This document shows, one piece after another, positions 1-5,432 of a DNA stretch of 5,979 nt (position 1 is its first letter; each line of letters opens with the position of its first letter). A model generated the notes under the pieces. It had not been told where the DNA came from, searched no databases, and was given only the letters and a program-made list of their open reading frames with translations. The translations under genes and the position numbers were made by a program. The stretch is from Reyranella sp. (lineage in GTDB: Bacteria; Pseudomonadota; Alphaproteobacteria; Reyranellales; Reyranellaceae), in the NCBI GenBank assembly GCA_004296815.1, contig SCVT01000432.1:1-5979 (forward strand), in the 5' to 3' direction.

Positions 1-153
1 GCCGTGCACGCCGTGGAACCACGACCCGGGCACGAGGAACTGCTGGTTGTACTCCTTGGCGGGCGGCGCGGACGGCGCCGCCTGCTGCGCCAACGCACCA
101 CTGGTTACGCCAAGCGCAAGCACCGCCGACGCGACTATGCGGCCCAACCCCAT
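1..153 (-). CDS. Exported protein, N-terminal part only (runs off the left edge)
   Basis: Reading the minus strand from the ATG at 153-151 gives 51 codons in frame to the window edge. The product begins with an Arg at residue 5, a hydrophobic stretch (about residues 6-20) and an Ala-Leu-Ala-Gln cleavage-type site near residues 20-23, then a short Ala/Pro linker and the segment FLVPGSWFHGVHG. This is a typical Sec signal peptide, so the protein should be periplasmic or secreted. A strong Shine-Dalgarno GGAGGG (160-165 on the minus strand) lies 6 nt before the ATG, which fixes the start. The GSxFHGVxG-like end resembles the beginning of SMP-30/gluconolactonase-type beta-propeller proteins, but 51 residues are too few for a family call. 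It is divergent from the racemase gene at 277. Confidence 0.72.
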   Translation of the reverse strand, partial: MGLGRIVASAVLALGVTSGALAQQAAPSAPPAKEYNQQFLVPGSWFHGVHG

Positions 154-276
154 CCCGTTCCCTCCGACGTCTCTCTCGCGGCGCGGACTTTAGACCGGGG
201 GACGGGTTTTGTAACGCCGAACCCATCGGCTACCATCGCCGCACCAAGAAATCGCGCATTCTGCAGGAGGAAAATC
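154..276. promoter_or_regulatory. Divergent intergenic region with a weak plus-strand promoter candidate
   Basis: This 123-nt spacer separates two divergently transcribed genes and should hold both promoters. For the plus strand, TTGTAA (209-214) and TACCAT (231-236) are 16 nt apart and each matches the sigma-70 consensus at 4 of 6 positions. A short inverted repeat GCCGA/TCGGC (216-220/226-230) sits between them. For the minus strand, GTCTAA (195-190) lies 36 nt before the start codon at a plausible -10 distance, but no convincing -35 was found. These are pattern matches by eye only. Confidence 0.35.
265..270 (+). promoter_or_regulatory. Strong Shine-Dalgarno of the racemase gene
   Basis: A perfect AGGAGG lies 6 nt before the ATG at 277. 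It decides the start: the same reading frame is open back to base 4, but the upstream 91 codons are Arg-rich, lack family similarity and overlap the start of the divergent gene. Confidence 0.85.
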
Positions 277-1428
277 ATGGCGGGTCCGCTACAGGGACTG
301 ACCATCGTCGAGCTGGCCGGAATCGGCCCCGGCCCGATGTGCTCGATGATGCTGGGCGACATGGGCGCCGACGTGATCCGCGTCGACCGCACCAAGGCCC
401 ATGTCATGGACCGCCTGGCCGACCCGAAGTTCTCGGTCCACAACAGGAGCCGCCGCTCGGTGTCCGTCGACCTGCAGAAGAAGGAAGGCATCGAGGTCGT
501 GCTGCGCCTGATCGAGAAGGCCGACGGCATGACCGAGCCGTTCCGGCCGGGCGTCGCCGAGCGGCTGGGCCTCGGCCCCGACGTCTGCCTCAAGCGCAAC
601 CCGAAGCTGGTTTACGGCCGCATGACCGGCTGGGGCCAGGACGGCCCGCTCGCCAAGGCGGCCGGCCACGACATCAACTACATCGCGCTGACCGGCGCGC
701 TGCACGCGATCGGTGCCAAGGACAAGCCGATGCCGCCGCTCAACCTGGTCGGCGACTTCGGCGGTGGCGGCATGCTGCTGGCCTTCGGCATGGTGTGCGG
801 GCTCCTCGAAGCGCAGAAGTCGGGCAAGGGCCAGGTCGTCGACGCCGCGATGGTCGACGGTGCGGCGCTGCTGCTCGGCGGCATCTACGGCATGGCGGGC
901 GCCGGCCTCTGGAACGACGAGCGCGAGAACAACATGCTCGACGGCGGCGCACACTTCTACGGCACCTACGAGACCAAGGACGGCAAGCACGTCTGCATCG
1001 GCTCGATCGAGCCGCAGTTCTACGACCTGCTGCTCGAGAAGACAGGCCTCAAGGGCGAGTCGCTGCCGGCACAGATGGACCGCAAGGCGTGGGCGCAGCT
1101 CAAGAGCCGCATGACCGCGATCTTCAAGGGCAAGACGCGCGACGAGTGGTGCCAGATCATGGAAGGCACCGACATCTGCTTCGCGCCCGTGCTCTCGATG
1201 AAGGAAGCGCCGAACCACGCGCACGCCAAGGCGCGCAACGCCTATGTCGACGTGCAGGGCTTCCCTCAGCCCGCGGCCGCGCCGCGCTTCTCGCGCACCA
1301 AGGAAGGCGTGAAGGGACCGGCGGCCAAGCGCGGCCAGCACACCGAGGAGATCCTGGGCGAGCGCGGCTTCTCGTCGAAGGAGATCGGCGAGCTGAAGGC
1401 TGCAGGGATCGTCGGCCCGCAGGCCTGA
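277..1428 (+). CDS. Alpha-methylacyl-CoA racemase (CaiB/BaiF family III CoA-transferase fold)
   Basis: The 383-residue product matches bacterial alpha-methylacyl-CoA racemases (Mcr/AMACR), which epimerise the 2-methyl centre of branched acyl-CoA esters so that the S-form can enter beta-oxidation. The protein should be cytosolic. The family opening (residues 5-38, GLTIVELAGIGPGPMCSMML then GADVIRVDR) is present. The catalytic residues known from Mycobacterium tuberculosis Mcr (His126, Asp156, Glu241) have clear equivalents: His131 in GHDINY, Asp160 in NLVGDFGGGG and Glu245 in SIEPQFY, with the Asp-Glu spacing of 85 preserved. The IEPQFY motif favours racemase over formyl- or succinyl-CoA transferases of the same fold. 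Length is normal, and the start is set by the AGGAGG at 265-270. It is followed after 7 nt by the EI24 gene, probably on the same transcript. The physiological substrate cannot be read from sequence. Confidence 0.92.
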   Translation: MAGPLQGLTIVELAGIGPGPMCSMMLGDMGADVIRVDRTKAHVMDRLADPKFSVHNRSRRSVSVDLQKKEGIEVVLRLIEKADGMTEPFRPGVAERLGLGPDVCLKRNPKLVYGRMTGWGQDGPLAKAAGHDINYIALTGALHAIGAKDKPMPPLNLVGDFGGGGMLLAFGMVCGLLEAQKSGKGQVVDAAMVDGAALLLGGIYGMAGAGLWNDERENNMLDGGAHFYGTYETKDGKHVCIGSIEPQFYDLLLEKTGLKGESLPAQMDRKAWAQLKSRMTAIFKGKTRDEWCQIMEGTDICFAPVLSMKEAPNHAHAKARNAYVDVQGFPQPAAAPRFSRTKEGVKGPAAKRGQHTEEILGERGFSSKEIGELKAAGIVGPQA

Positions 1429-1435
1429 GCGCCTC

Positions 1436-2131
1436 ATGATCCGCGCCTTCGAACTGGCGGTGCAGCAGCTCAGCGATCCGAAGCTGCGCACCGTCGTCTG
1501 GCAGTCGCTGGCGCTGTCGCTGGTGCTTCAGATCGGTCTGGGCGTGGTGGCGTGGTGGGCGCTGCAGTCGTTCGCCACGTTCCAGTGGAGCTGGGTCAAC
1601 GAGGCGATCCGCTGGCTGGGCGGCGGCGCCGTCACGGTGCTGGCGCTGATGCTGTTCCCGGCGAGCTTCGGCATCGTGATCTCGATCTTCATGGAGCGCA
1701 TCGCCGACATCGTCGAGGCCAAGCACTACCCGCAGCTCGGCCCGGCCCGCGGCATCCCGGTCTGGACCGGCCTGTGGTCGGGCATCCTGTTCCTGGTGAC
1801 ATTGATCGTCATCAACCTGGTGATGCTGCCCTTCTATCTCATTGCCTTGTTCGTTGCGGGCCTCGGCGCCCTGCTGTTCTACGGCGTCAACGGCTGGCTG
1901 GCCGGCCGCGAATACTACGAGCAGGTGGCGCTGCGCCGCCGCGATCCGGCCGAGGTCCGCGCCTGGCGCAAGGCCAATGGCGGCACGCTGTGGCTCACGG
2001 GCATCGTCATCGTCTTCCTCGGCACCATCCCGGTCCTGAACCTGATCGTGCCGGTCCTGGGCGTGGCCGCGATGGTCCATATCGCGCAATCCCTGCGCCC
2101 GCCCCTTCTGCCTCCGCCGGGCCCGCGCTAA
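1436..2131 (+). CDS. EI24-domain (CysZ-like) integral membrane protein
   Basis: The 231-residue product has several hydrophobic segments: about 22-46, 61-85, 113-150 (long enough for two passes) and 184-215. It matches the EI24/CysZ superfamily in its overall pattern and in two motifs seen here: NGWLAGREYYEQVALRR (152-168) and the closing TIPVLNLIVPVLGVAAMVH (197-215). Enterobacterial CysZ takes up sulfate, but alphaproteobacterial EI24 proteins are distant and mostly uncharacterised, so transport of sulfate is not claimed. The protein is expected in the inner membrane, with a Pro-rich tail (222-231). The ATG lies 7 nt after the racemase stop with no good Shine-Dalgarno, suggesting translational coupling to the upstream gene. 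The stop is 10 nt before the lipoprotein gene. Confidence 0.85.
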   Translation: MIRAFELAVQQLSDPKLRTVVWQSLALSLVLQIGLGVVAWWALQSFATFQWSWVNEAIRWLGGGAVTVLALMLFPASFGIVISIFMERIADIVEAKHYPQLGPARGIPVWTGLWSGILFLVTLIVINLVMLPFYLIALFVAGLGALLFYGVNGWLAGREYYEQVALRRRDPAEVRAWRKANGGTLWLTGIVIVFLGTIPVLNLIVPVLGVAAMVHIAQSLRPPLLPPPGPR

Positions 2132-2141
2132 GCTCGGCTTC

Positions 2142-2531
2142 ATGAAAATGAAATTTGGGGTGCTCGCGGCCGGGCTTCTGCTGGCCGCCTGCCAGACGGG
2201 TGAGAAGCAGGAATACGCGCTGGGGACCGGCGAGAAGGGCGTGTTCAGCTCGCGCAATGCCGGCTCGCCTATCCCTCCCGACCGCATCAAGGGTCTCGAC
2301 GAGGCGCAGCTCGTGGCGCTGTTCGGCGCCCCCCAGCACGATCGCAAGGACGGCCAGGCCCGCGTGCTGCGCTACAAGTCGGACGCCTGCACGCTGTTCG
2401 TCTCCATGTATCAGAAGGGCGGCCAGGGCTGGCGCGCCGAGTTCGCCGACGCCTACGACACGCACCTGCGGCCCCTGCCGCCCGACCAGTGCGCCGGTTC
2501 CGTCGCCGCCCAGAAAAGGCGCGTCGCCTGA
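2142..2531 (+). CDS. Small lipoprotein, possibly SmpA/OmlA-like
   Basis: The 129-residue product starts with a Lys-rich n-region, a hydrophobic core and a lipobox Leu14-Ala15-Ala16-Cys17, so it should be cleaved before Cys17, lipidated and anchored in the envelope. Residues 53-90 (DEAQLVALFGAP, then a basic stretch, LRYKSDACTLFVSMY) resemble the short helix plus beta-sheet pattern of SmpA/OmlA-type domains: 'G.P' turn, aromatic 'RY', then a Cys-hydrophobic strand. This resemblance is weak and is inference. Cys83 and Cys117 could form a periplasmic disulfide. It is third in a tight cluster, 10 nt after the EI24 gene, without an obvious Shine-Dalgarno. A second ATG at codon 3 (2148) is an equally possible start and would not alter the lipobox. 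Specific function is unknown. Confidence 0.8.
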   Translation: MKMKFGVLAAGLLLAACQTGEKQEYALGTGEKGVFSSRNAGSPIPPDRIKGLDEAQLVALFGAPQHDRKDGQARVLRYKSDACTLFVSMYQKGGQGWRAEFADAYDTHLRPLPPDQCAGSVAAQKRRVA

Positions 2532-2532
2532 T

Positions 2533-2550
2533 TCTCACGAACGCGTGAGA
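2533..2550 (+). terminator. Perfect hairpin just after the three-gene cluster
   Basis: TCTCACG (2533-2539), loop AACG, CGTGAGA (2544-2550) form a perfect 7-bp stem beginning 1 nt after the lipoprotein stop codon. There is no T-run after it, so it is not a classical Rho-independent terminator. It may still mark or stabilise the 3' end of the cluster transcript. Confidence 0.4.
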
Positions 2551-2560
2551 GCGCACATCC

Positions 2561-2586
2561 GGATCGCAGCCCGCCTGCGTCTAAGA
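2561..2586 (+). promoter_or_regulatory. Possible extracytoplasmic-function sigma promoter of the DUF4394 gene
   Basis: GGATCG (2561-2566) and TAAGA (2582-2586), 15 nt apart, loosely resemble the TGATCC/TAAGA promoter type reported for RpoE-like sigma factors of Rhodobacter. The match to the -35 is only GATC and the spacing is shorter than usual. The element sits 42 nt before the ATG, a sensible distance. This is a weak call by eye. Confidence 0.2.
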
Positions 2587-2604
2587 CTCGTGCATCCGCA
2601 CGAG
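2587..2604 (+). promoter_or_regulatory. Perfect hairpin in the DUF4394 leader
   Basis: CTCGTGC (2587-2593), loop ATCC, GCACGAG (2598-2604) form a perfect 7-bp stem ending 10 nt before the Shine-Dalgarno AGGAGG (2615-2620). It could stabilise the 5' end of the mRNA or be an operator. No T-run follows, so termination is unlikely. Confidence 0.4.
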
Positions 2605-2627
2605 AATAGGACACAGGAGGGGTCTCG

Positions 2628-3419
2628 ATGGCTTTCACGAAGAAATTCGCCAGTCTCGCCGGCGTATCGCTGCTGGCTCTCGCCATCGGCACCGCCGCGG
2701 CGCAGGCCGGCACGCTGGTAGGCCTCACCGCCGACAACAAGCTGGTCAAGATCGACACGGGCACGGGCGCCGCCTCGGCGCCGATGGCAATCACCGGCGC
2801 GAACAAGGTGGTCGGCATCGACGTGCGCCCGGCCGACGGCAAGCTCTGGGGCCTCACCGAGACCGGCCAGCTCGTCACCATCGATCCCACGAGCGGCGCG
2901 GCGACGGCCGGCAGCATGCTCTCCGAGAAGGCAGCACTTGGCGCCCGCCCGGTCGTCGACTTCAACCCGGTCGCCGACCGGCTGCGCGTGATCGGCGCCG
3001 ACGGCGTCAGCCTGCGCATCAACGTCGAGACCGGTGCGACCACCGTCGACAAGCCGCTGAACTACGACGCTGCCGACGCCAACATGGGCAAGAAGCCGAT
3101 GGTGGCCGCGGGCGCGTACACCAACTCGATGAAGGGCGCGAAGGCCACCGAGCTGTTCCATGTCGACGGCGCGACCGGCGGCCTGGTGCTGCAGAACCCG
3201 CCGAACGACGGCATCCTGAAGACGCGCGGCGCGGTCGGCATCCCGGCGGCGGCGGACGTGGTGATGGACATCGACAACGAGGCGGAAGGCAAGAACACCG
3301 CCTGGGTGATCGCCGGCAACACGATCTACACGATCGATCTCGCCAGCGGAAAGGCCACGCAGGTCGGCATGGTCAAGGGCATGAACGGCAAGCTGGTCGA
3401 CATCGCCGTCTGGAAGTAG
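2628..3419 (+). CDS. Secreted DUF4394 protein, beta-propeller-like
   Basis: The 263-residue product has a Sec signal peptide: KK at 5-6, a hydrophobic core at 9-25, and likely cleavage after AQA at residue 27. The mature part matches the DUF4394 family (GLTADNKLVKID, then VVGIDVRPADGKLWGLT), whose biochemical role is not known. I see five copies of a strand-turn motif of the form h-x-h-(D/N)-x-x-(T/S)-G-x-x: about residues 39-50, 82-93, 128-139, 176-187 and 233-244, spaced 43-57 residues apart, as expected for blades of a small propeller. The protein is expected in the periplasm or outside the cell, with no catalytic residues evident. The start is fixed by AGGAGG (2615-2620), 7 nt before the ATG. 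It is probably its own transcript, given the 96-nt hairpin-containing leader. Its TAG stop abuts the stop of the convergent dioxygenase gene. Confidence 0.85.
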   Translation: MAFTKKFASLAGVSLLALAIGTAAAQAGTLVGLTADNKLVKIDTGTGAASAPMAITGANKVVGIDVRPADGKLWGLTETGQLVTIDPTSGAATAGSMLSEKAALGARPVVDFNPVADRLRVIGADGVSLRINVETGATTVDKPLNYDAADANMGKKPMVAAGAYTNSMKGAKATELFHVDGATGGLVLQNPPNDGILKTRGAVGIPAAADVVMDIDNEAEGKNTAWVIAGNTIYTIDLASGKATQVGMVKGMNGKLVDIAVWK

Positions 3420-3427
3420 CTACTTCC
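3412..3427. repeat. 16-bp perfect palindrome spanning two abutting stop codons
   Basis: GGAAGTAG/CTACTTCC is a perfect palindrome centred between 3419 and 3420. It holds the TAG stop of the DUF4394 gene (3417-3419) and the TAG stop of the convergent dioxygenase gene (3420-3422, minus). In RNA it could fold as a 6-bp stem with loop AGCT on either strand. Confidence 0.9.
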
Positions 3428-4463
3428 CGGCGCGATCCTCGCGCCACAGGTCGAGCTTCTCCTGGACCGGACGGTCCGAGAAGGAAAAGAGCACCGCGTC
3501 GGTATCGGCGCGGTGTTCTACTTTGGCCCAGCTCGGCACGACGAAATGGTCGCGCTTCTTCCAGCGCAGCACCTTGTCGCCGACCCTGCTCTCGCCCGAG
3601 CCCTCGACCACCGAGAACACCGTGCCGTCGGTGCTGCGGTAGGGCGCGGTCGCGAAGCCCTTCGGCAGGAGCTGCATGAAGGTGCCCATGGTGGCGATCG
3701 GTGCGCCGCCGCTCGCCGGATTGACGTAGCGCAGCTTGTAGCCGTGGCAGGCGTCGGGCGGGCCGGCCTTGGCGAGCCCGTGCAGCGCCTCGCGCGTGCG
3801 CGAATACGGATAGTTGAAGATCGGCGAGGTCTGCTTCGCGGGCTTCCAGTCGACGGGCAGGAGCCCGCTCGCGAACTTCGCGTCCGACGTGCCCTCGGGC
3901 GCGGTGACGGTCTGCTCGTCTTCCTCGCCGTTCTCGGCGAAGCCCGCGTTGAACATCGCGACCATCGGGATGTCGAGCCCGTCGAGCCACACCATGGGCT
4001 TCGACGAATCGTTGCCGTGATCGTGCCAGGTCCAGGTCGGCGTGATGACGAAGTCGCCCTCGCGCATGATGGTGCGCTCGCCATCGACCGCGGTGTAGGC
4101 ACCCTCGCCCTCGACGATGAAACGCAGCGCCGACTGGGTGTGACGATGGCTGGGCGCCACCTCGCCCGGCAGGATCAACTGAAGCCCGGCATAGAGCGTC
4201 GGCGTGATGCAGGCGCTGCCCGGCATCGCCGGGTTCTCGAGGATCAGCACGCGCCGCACCGCCTCCTTGGCGGTGATCAGCGTGCCGGATTCCATGAGGA
4301 ACGGCCGCACCTTGTCGTAGTCCCAGCTCGCGGCCTGGTATTTCGGTGCCGGGCTCGGCGGCACGAGCTGATGCAGCGATTCCCAGAGCGGCGCCATCGA
4401 CAGCCCGCCGATGCGTTCGTAGAAGTCGCGGCGTGCGTTGTTGCGGGTCGCCGGCGGCGACAT
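3420..4463 (-). CDS. gtdA: Gentisate 1,2-dioxygenase-type bicupin ring-cleavage enzyme
   Basis: The 347-residue product matches gentisate/salicylate 1,2-dioxygenases, Fe(II) enzymes that use O2 to open gentisate to maleylpyruvate in the cytosol. The first cupin carries the metal ligands: His106 and His108 in APSHRHTQSALRF and His147 in TWTWHDHG. Their spacing (2 and 39 residues) equals that of His119/His121/His160 in the Pseudaminobacter salicylate dioxygenase. Family signatures also include VRPFLMESG (52-60), VWLDGLDIP (158-166), SPIFNYPYSRTREAL (213-227) and the closing LFSFSDRPVQEKL (325-337). The second cupin (about 256-330) has APYRSTDGTVF where metal ligands would sit, which is normal for the family. 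The start is supported by GGAG (4471-4474 on minus), 7 nt upstream. It is second in an operon, 4 nt after the amidotransferase. Related enzymes act on salicylate, aminosalicylate or 1-hydroxy-2-naphthoate, so the substrate is uncertain. Confidence 0.9.
   Translation of the reverse strand: MSPPATRNNARRDFYERIGGLSMAPLWESLHQLVPPSPAPKYQAASWDYDKVRPFLMESGTLITAKEAVRRVLILENPAMPGSACITPTLYAGLQLILPGEVAPSHRHTQSALRFIVEGEGAYTAVDGERTIMREGDFVITPTWTWHDHGNDSSKPMVWLDGLDIPMVAMFNAGFAENGEEDEQTVTAPEGTSDAKFASGLLPVDWKPAKQTSPIFNYPYSRTREALHGLAKAGPPDACHGYKLRYVNPASGGAPIATMGTFMQLLPKGFATAPYRSTDGTVFSVVEGSGESRVGDKVLRWKKRDHFVVPSWAKVEHRADTDAVLFSFSDRPVQEKLDLWREDRAGK
3429..3445. terminator. GC-rich hairpin at the convergent junction
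   Basis: GGCGCGA (3429-3435), loop TCC, TCGCGCC (3439-3445) form a perfect 7-bp stem 9 nt after the DUF4394 stop, inside the last codons of the convergent dioxygenase gene. It lacks a T-run. Because the two genes have no spacer, the plus-strand transcript must end inside the opposite gene, and this hairpin is the nearest candidate structure. Confidence 0.35.
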
Positions 4464-4467
4464 GCGC

Positions 4468-5283
4468 CTACTCCGCCGCGCGCAGGAGCGGCGCCGAGCG
4501 CGCCGTCATGCGGCTGCGGCAGGCGGCGGCGAAGGCGTCGAACAGCTTCATCGAGACCGGATTGTCGAGCGCCTTGTATTCCGGGTGCCACTGGAGCGCG
4601 AGCGTGAAGGCCGTCGCGTCGGGCACGCTCAGCGCCTCGACCTGGCCGTCCTCGCAGCACACGGCCTCGAGCTTGGCGCGCGGCGCCAGCCCGTCGACCC
4701 CCTGGGCGTGCAGCGAGTTCACCGTCACGCGCCGCTCGCCCAGCAGGCGATGCAGCATGCCGCCCTCGACGACGTCGATGTCGTGGGCCGGCGCATAGTT
4801 CACGTCCATGTCGGGCGACTTGGGCGAGCGGTGGTCGCGGCGGCCGTCGACCTCGTGCACGTGCTGGTGCAGCGAGCCGCCCAGCGCCACGTTCACTTCC
4901 TGCAGGCCGCGGCAGATCGCGAACAGCGGCACGCCGCGCGCGATCGTGTGACGGATCAACGGCAGGGTGGTGGCGTCGCGCGCGCGGTCGTGCAGCGTGC
5001 CCTCGCGGCTCTCCCTGCCGTAGTGATGCGGCTCGACGTTGGACGGACTGCCGGTCAGCAGCACGCCGTCGAGACCGTCGAGCAGGCGGTCGATCGCCTC
5101 GACGAATCCTTCCTCGTCACCGAACTCGGGGCCGATGGCCGGGATCAGGACGGGCATGCCGCCCACGGCGCGGATCGCCGCCTGGACGTATTTCTCGCCC
5201 ACCGTGTGATGCCAGCCGCCGCGGCCGTTCTCTTTGAAGCAGGCGGAAACTCCAATCAGCGGGCGTGGGGCAGAGCGGGGCAT
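4468..5283 (-). CDS. Class I glutamine amidotransferase-like hydrolase (peptidase C26, PuuD-like)
   Basis: The 271-residue product matches the gamma-glutamyl-gamma-aminobutyrate hydrolase family, cytosolic enzymes that hydrolyse gamma-glutamyl amide bonds. The catalytic triad is visible: nucleophile Cys124 in AICRGLQEVNVALGG, with His233 and Glu235 in ALQWHPE. Other family signatures are GVLLTGSPSNVEPHHYG (73-89), the LHQHVH element (138-143) and VNSLHAQGVDGLA (188-200). The start at 5283 is the only Met before the first beta-strand (PLIGVSA), although no clear Shine-Dalgarno precedes it. It is the first gene of a two-gene operon with the ring-cleavage dioxygenase. E. coli PuuD serves putrescine breakdown, but no other puu gene is present here and the neighbour degrades aromatics, so the true substrate may be a different gamma-glutamyl conjugate. 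Family assignment is firm; substrate is inference. Confidence 0.88.
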   Translation of the reverse strand: MPRSAPRPLIGVSACFKENGRGGWHHTVGEKYVQAAIRAVGGMPVLIPAIGPEFGDEEGFVEAIDRLLDGLDGVLLTGSPSNVEPHHYGRESREGTLHDRARDATTLPLIRHTIARGVPLFAICRGLQEVNVALGGSLHQHVHEVDGRRDHRSPKSPDMDVNYAPAHDIDVVEGGMLHRLLGERRVTVNSLHAQGVDGLAPRAKLEAVCCEDGQVEALSVPDATAFTLALQWHPEYKALDNPVSMKLFDAFAAACRSRMTARSAPLLRAAE

Positions 5284-5316
5284 GGCCTATCGAAGCGTGC
5301 AAATACCGGGGTTTTC

Positions 5317-5345
5317 ATCATCGCCGCTGGCCGCCTGATTGGCAA
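5317..5345 (-). promoter_or_regulatory. Sigma-70-like promoter of the amidotransferase-dioxygenase operon
   Basis: On the minus strand, TTGCCA (5345-5340, 5 of 6 consensus) and GATGAT (5322-5317, 4 of 6) are separated by the ideal 17 nt. Transcription would start near 5310 and give a leader of about 27 nt before the ATG at 5283. The -35 lies inside the palindrome at 5341-5350. Confidence 0.45.
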
Positions 5346-5350
5346 TTGCC
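5341..5350. promoter_or_regulatory. 10-bp palindrome in the divergent promoter region
   Basis: GGCAATTGCC is a perfect palindrome that overlaps the predicted -35 of the minus-strand operon. It could be an operator half-core, but no repressor gene is in the window and short palindromes occur by chance. Confidence 0.3.
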
Positions 5351-5432
5351 CGGCCCCTGATCCTGCCCGTAGCTTGTGCAGTGCAGCCCTGCATGGTACC
5401 GCCGCGCCGCAGCAAATAGTGGAAAGAGTGCC

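Noticed and set aside
4..276. Upstream extension of the racemase reading frame by 91 codons
   Set aside because: The extension is Arg-rich and low-complexity, overlaps the divergent gene start and promoter spacer, and a perfect AGGAGG marks the ATG at 277.
289..1491. Long minus-strand open frame of 400 codons opposite the racemase
   Set aside because: It is antisense to a clearly conserved gene, has Arg/Ala/Leu/His-biased composition and no recognisable domain; such frames are common in high-GC DNA.
1436..2131. Calling the EI24 protein a CysZ sulfate transporter
   Set aside because: Only superfamily-level resemblance is visible and no sulfur-assimilation genes are nearby.
1157..2347. Long minus-strand open frame of 396 codons opposite the EI24 and lipoprotein genes
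   Set aside because: It crosses three well-supported plus-strand genes, and its composition is Arg/Gln/His-rich with no family motif.
2533..2604. Riboswitch or attenuator before the DUF4394 gene
   Set aside because: The two hairpins are simple, do not offer an evident alternative pairing, match no riboswitch consensus I know, and lack a T-run.
4468..5283. Naming the amidotransferase puuD with a putrescine role
   Set aside because: No other putrescine-pathway gene is present and the operon partner is an aromatic ring-cleavage enzyme; only the family is supported.
5376..5432. GTG start adding 19 residues to SecB
   Set aside because: The added residues do not resemble SecB, and the ATG at 5433 has a properly spaced GGAAAG.
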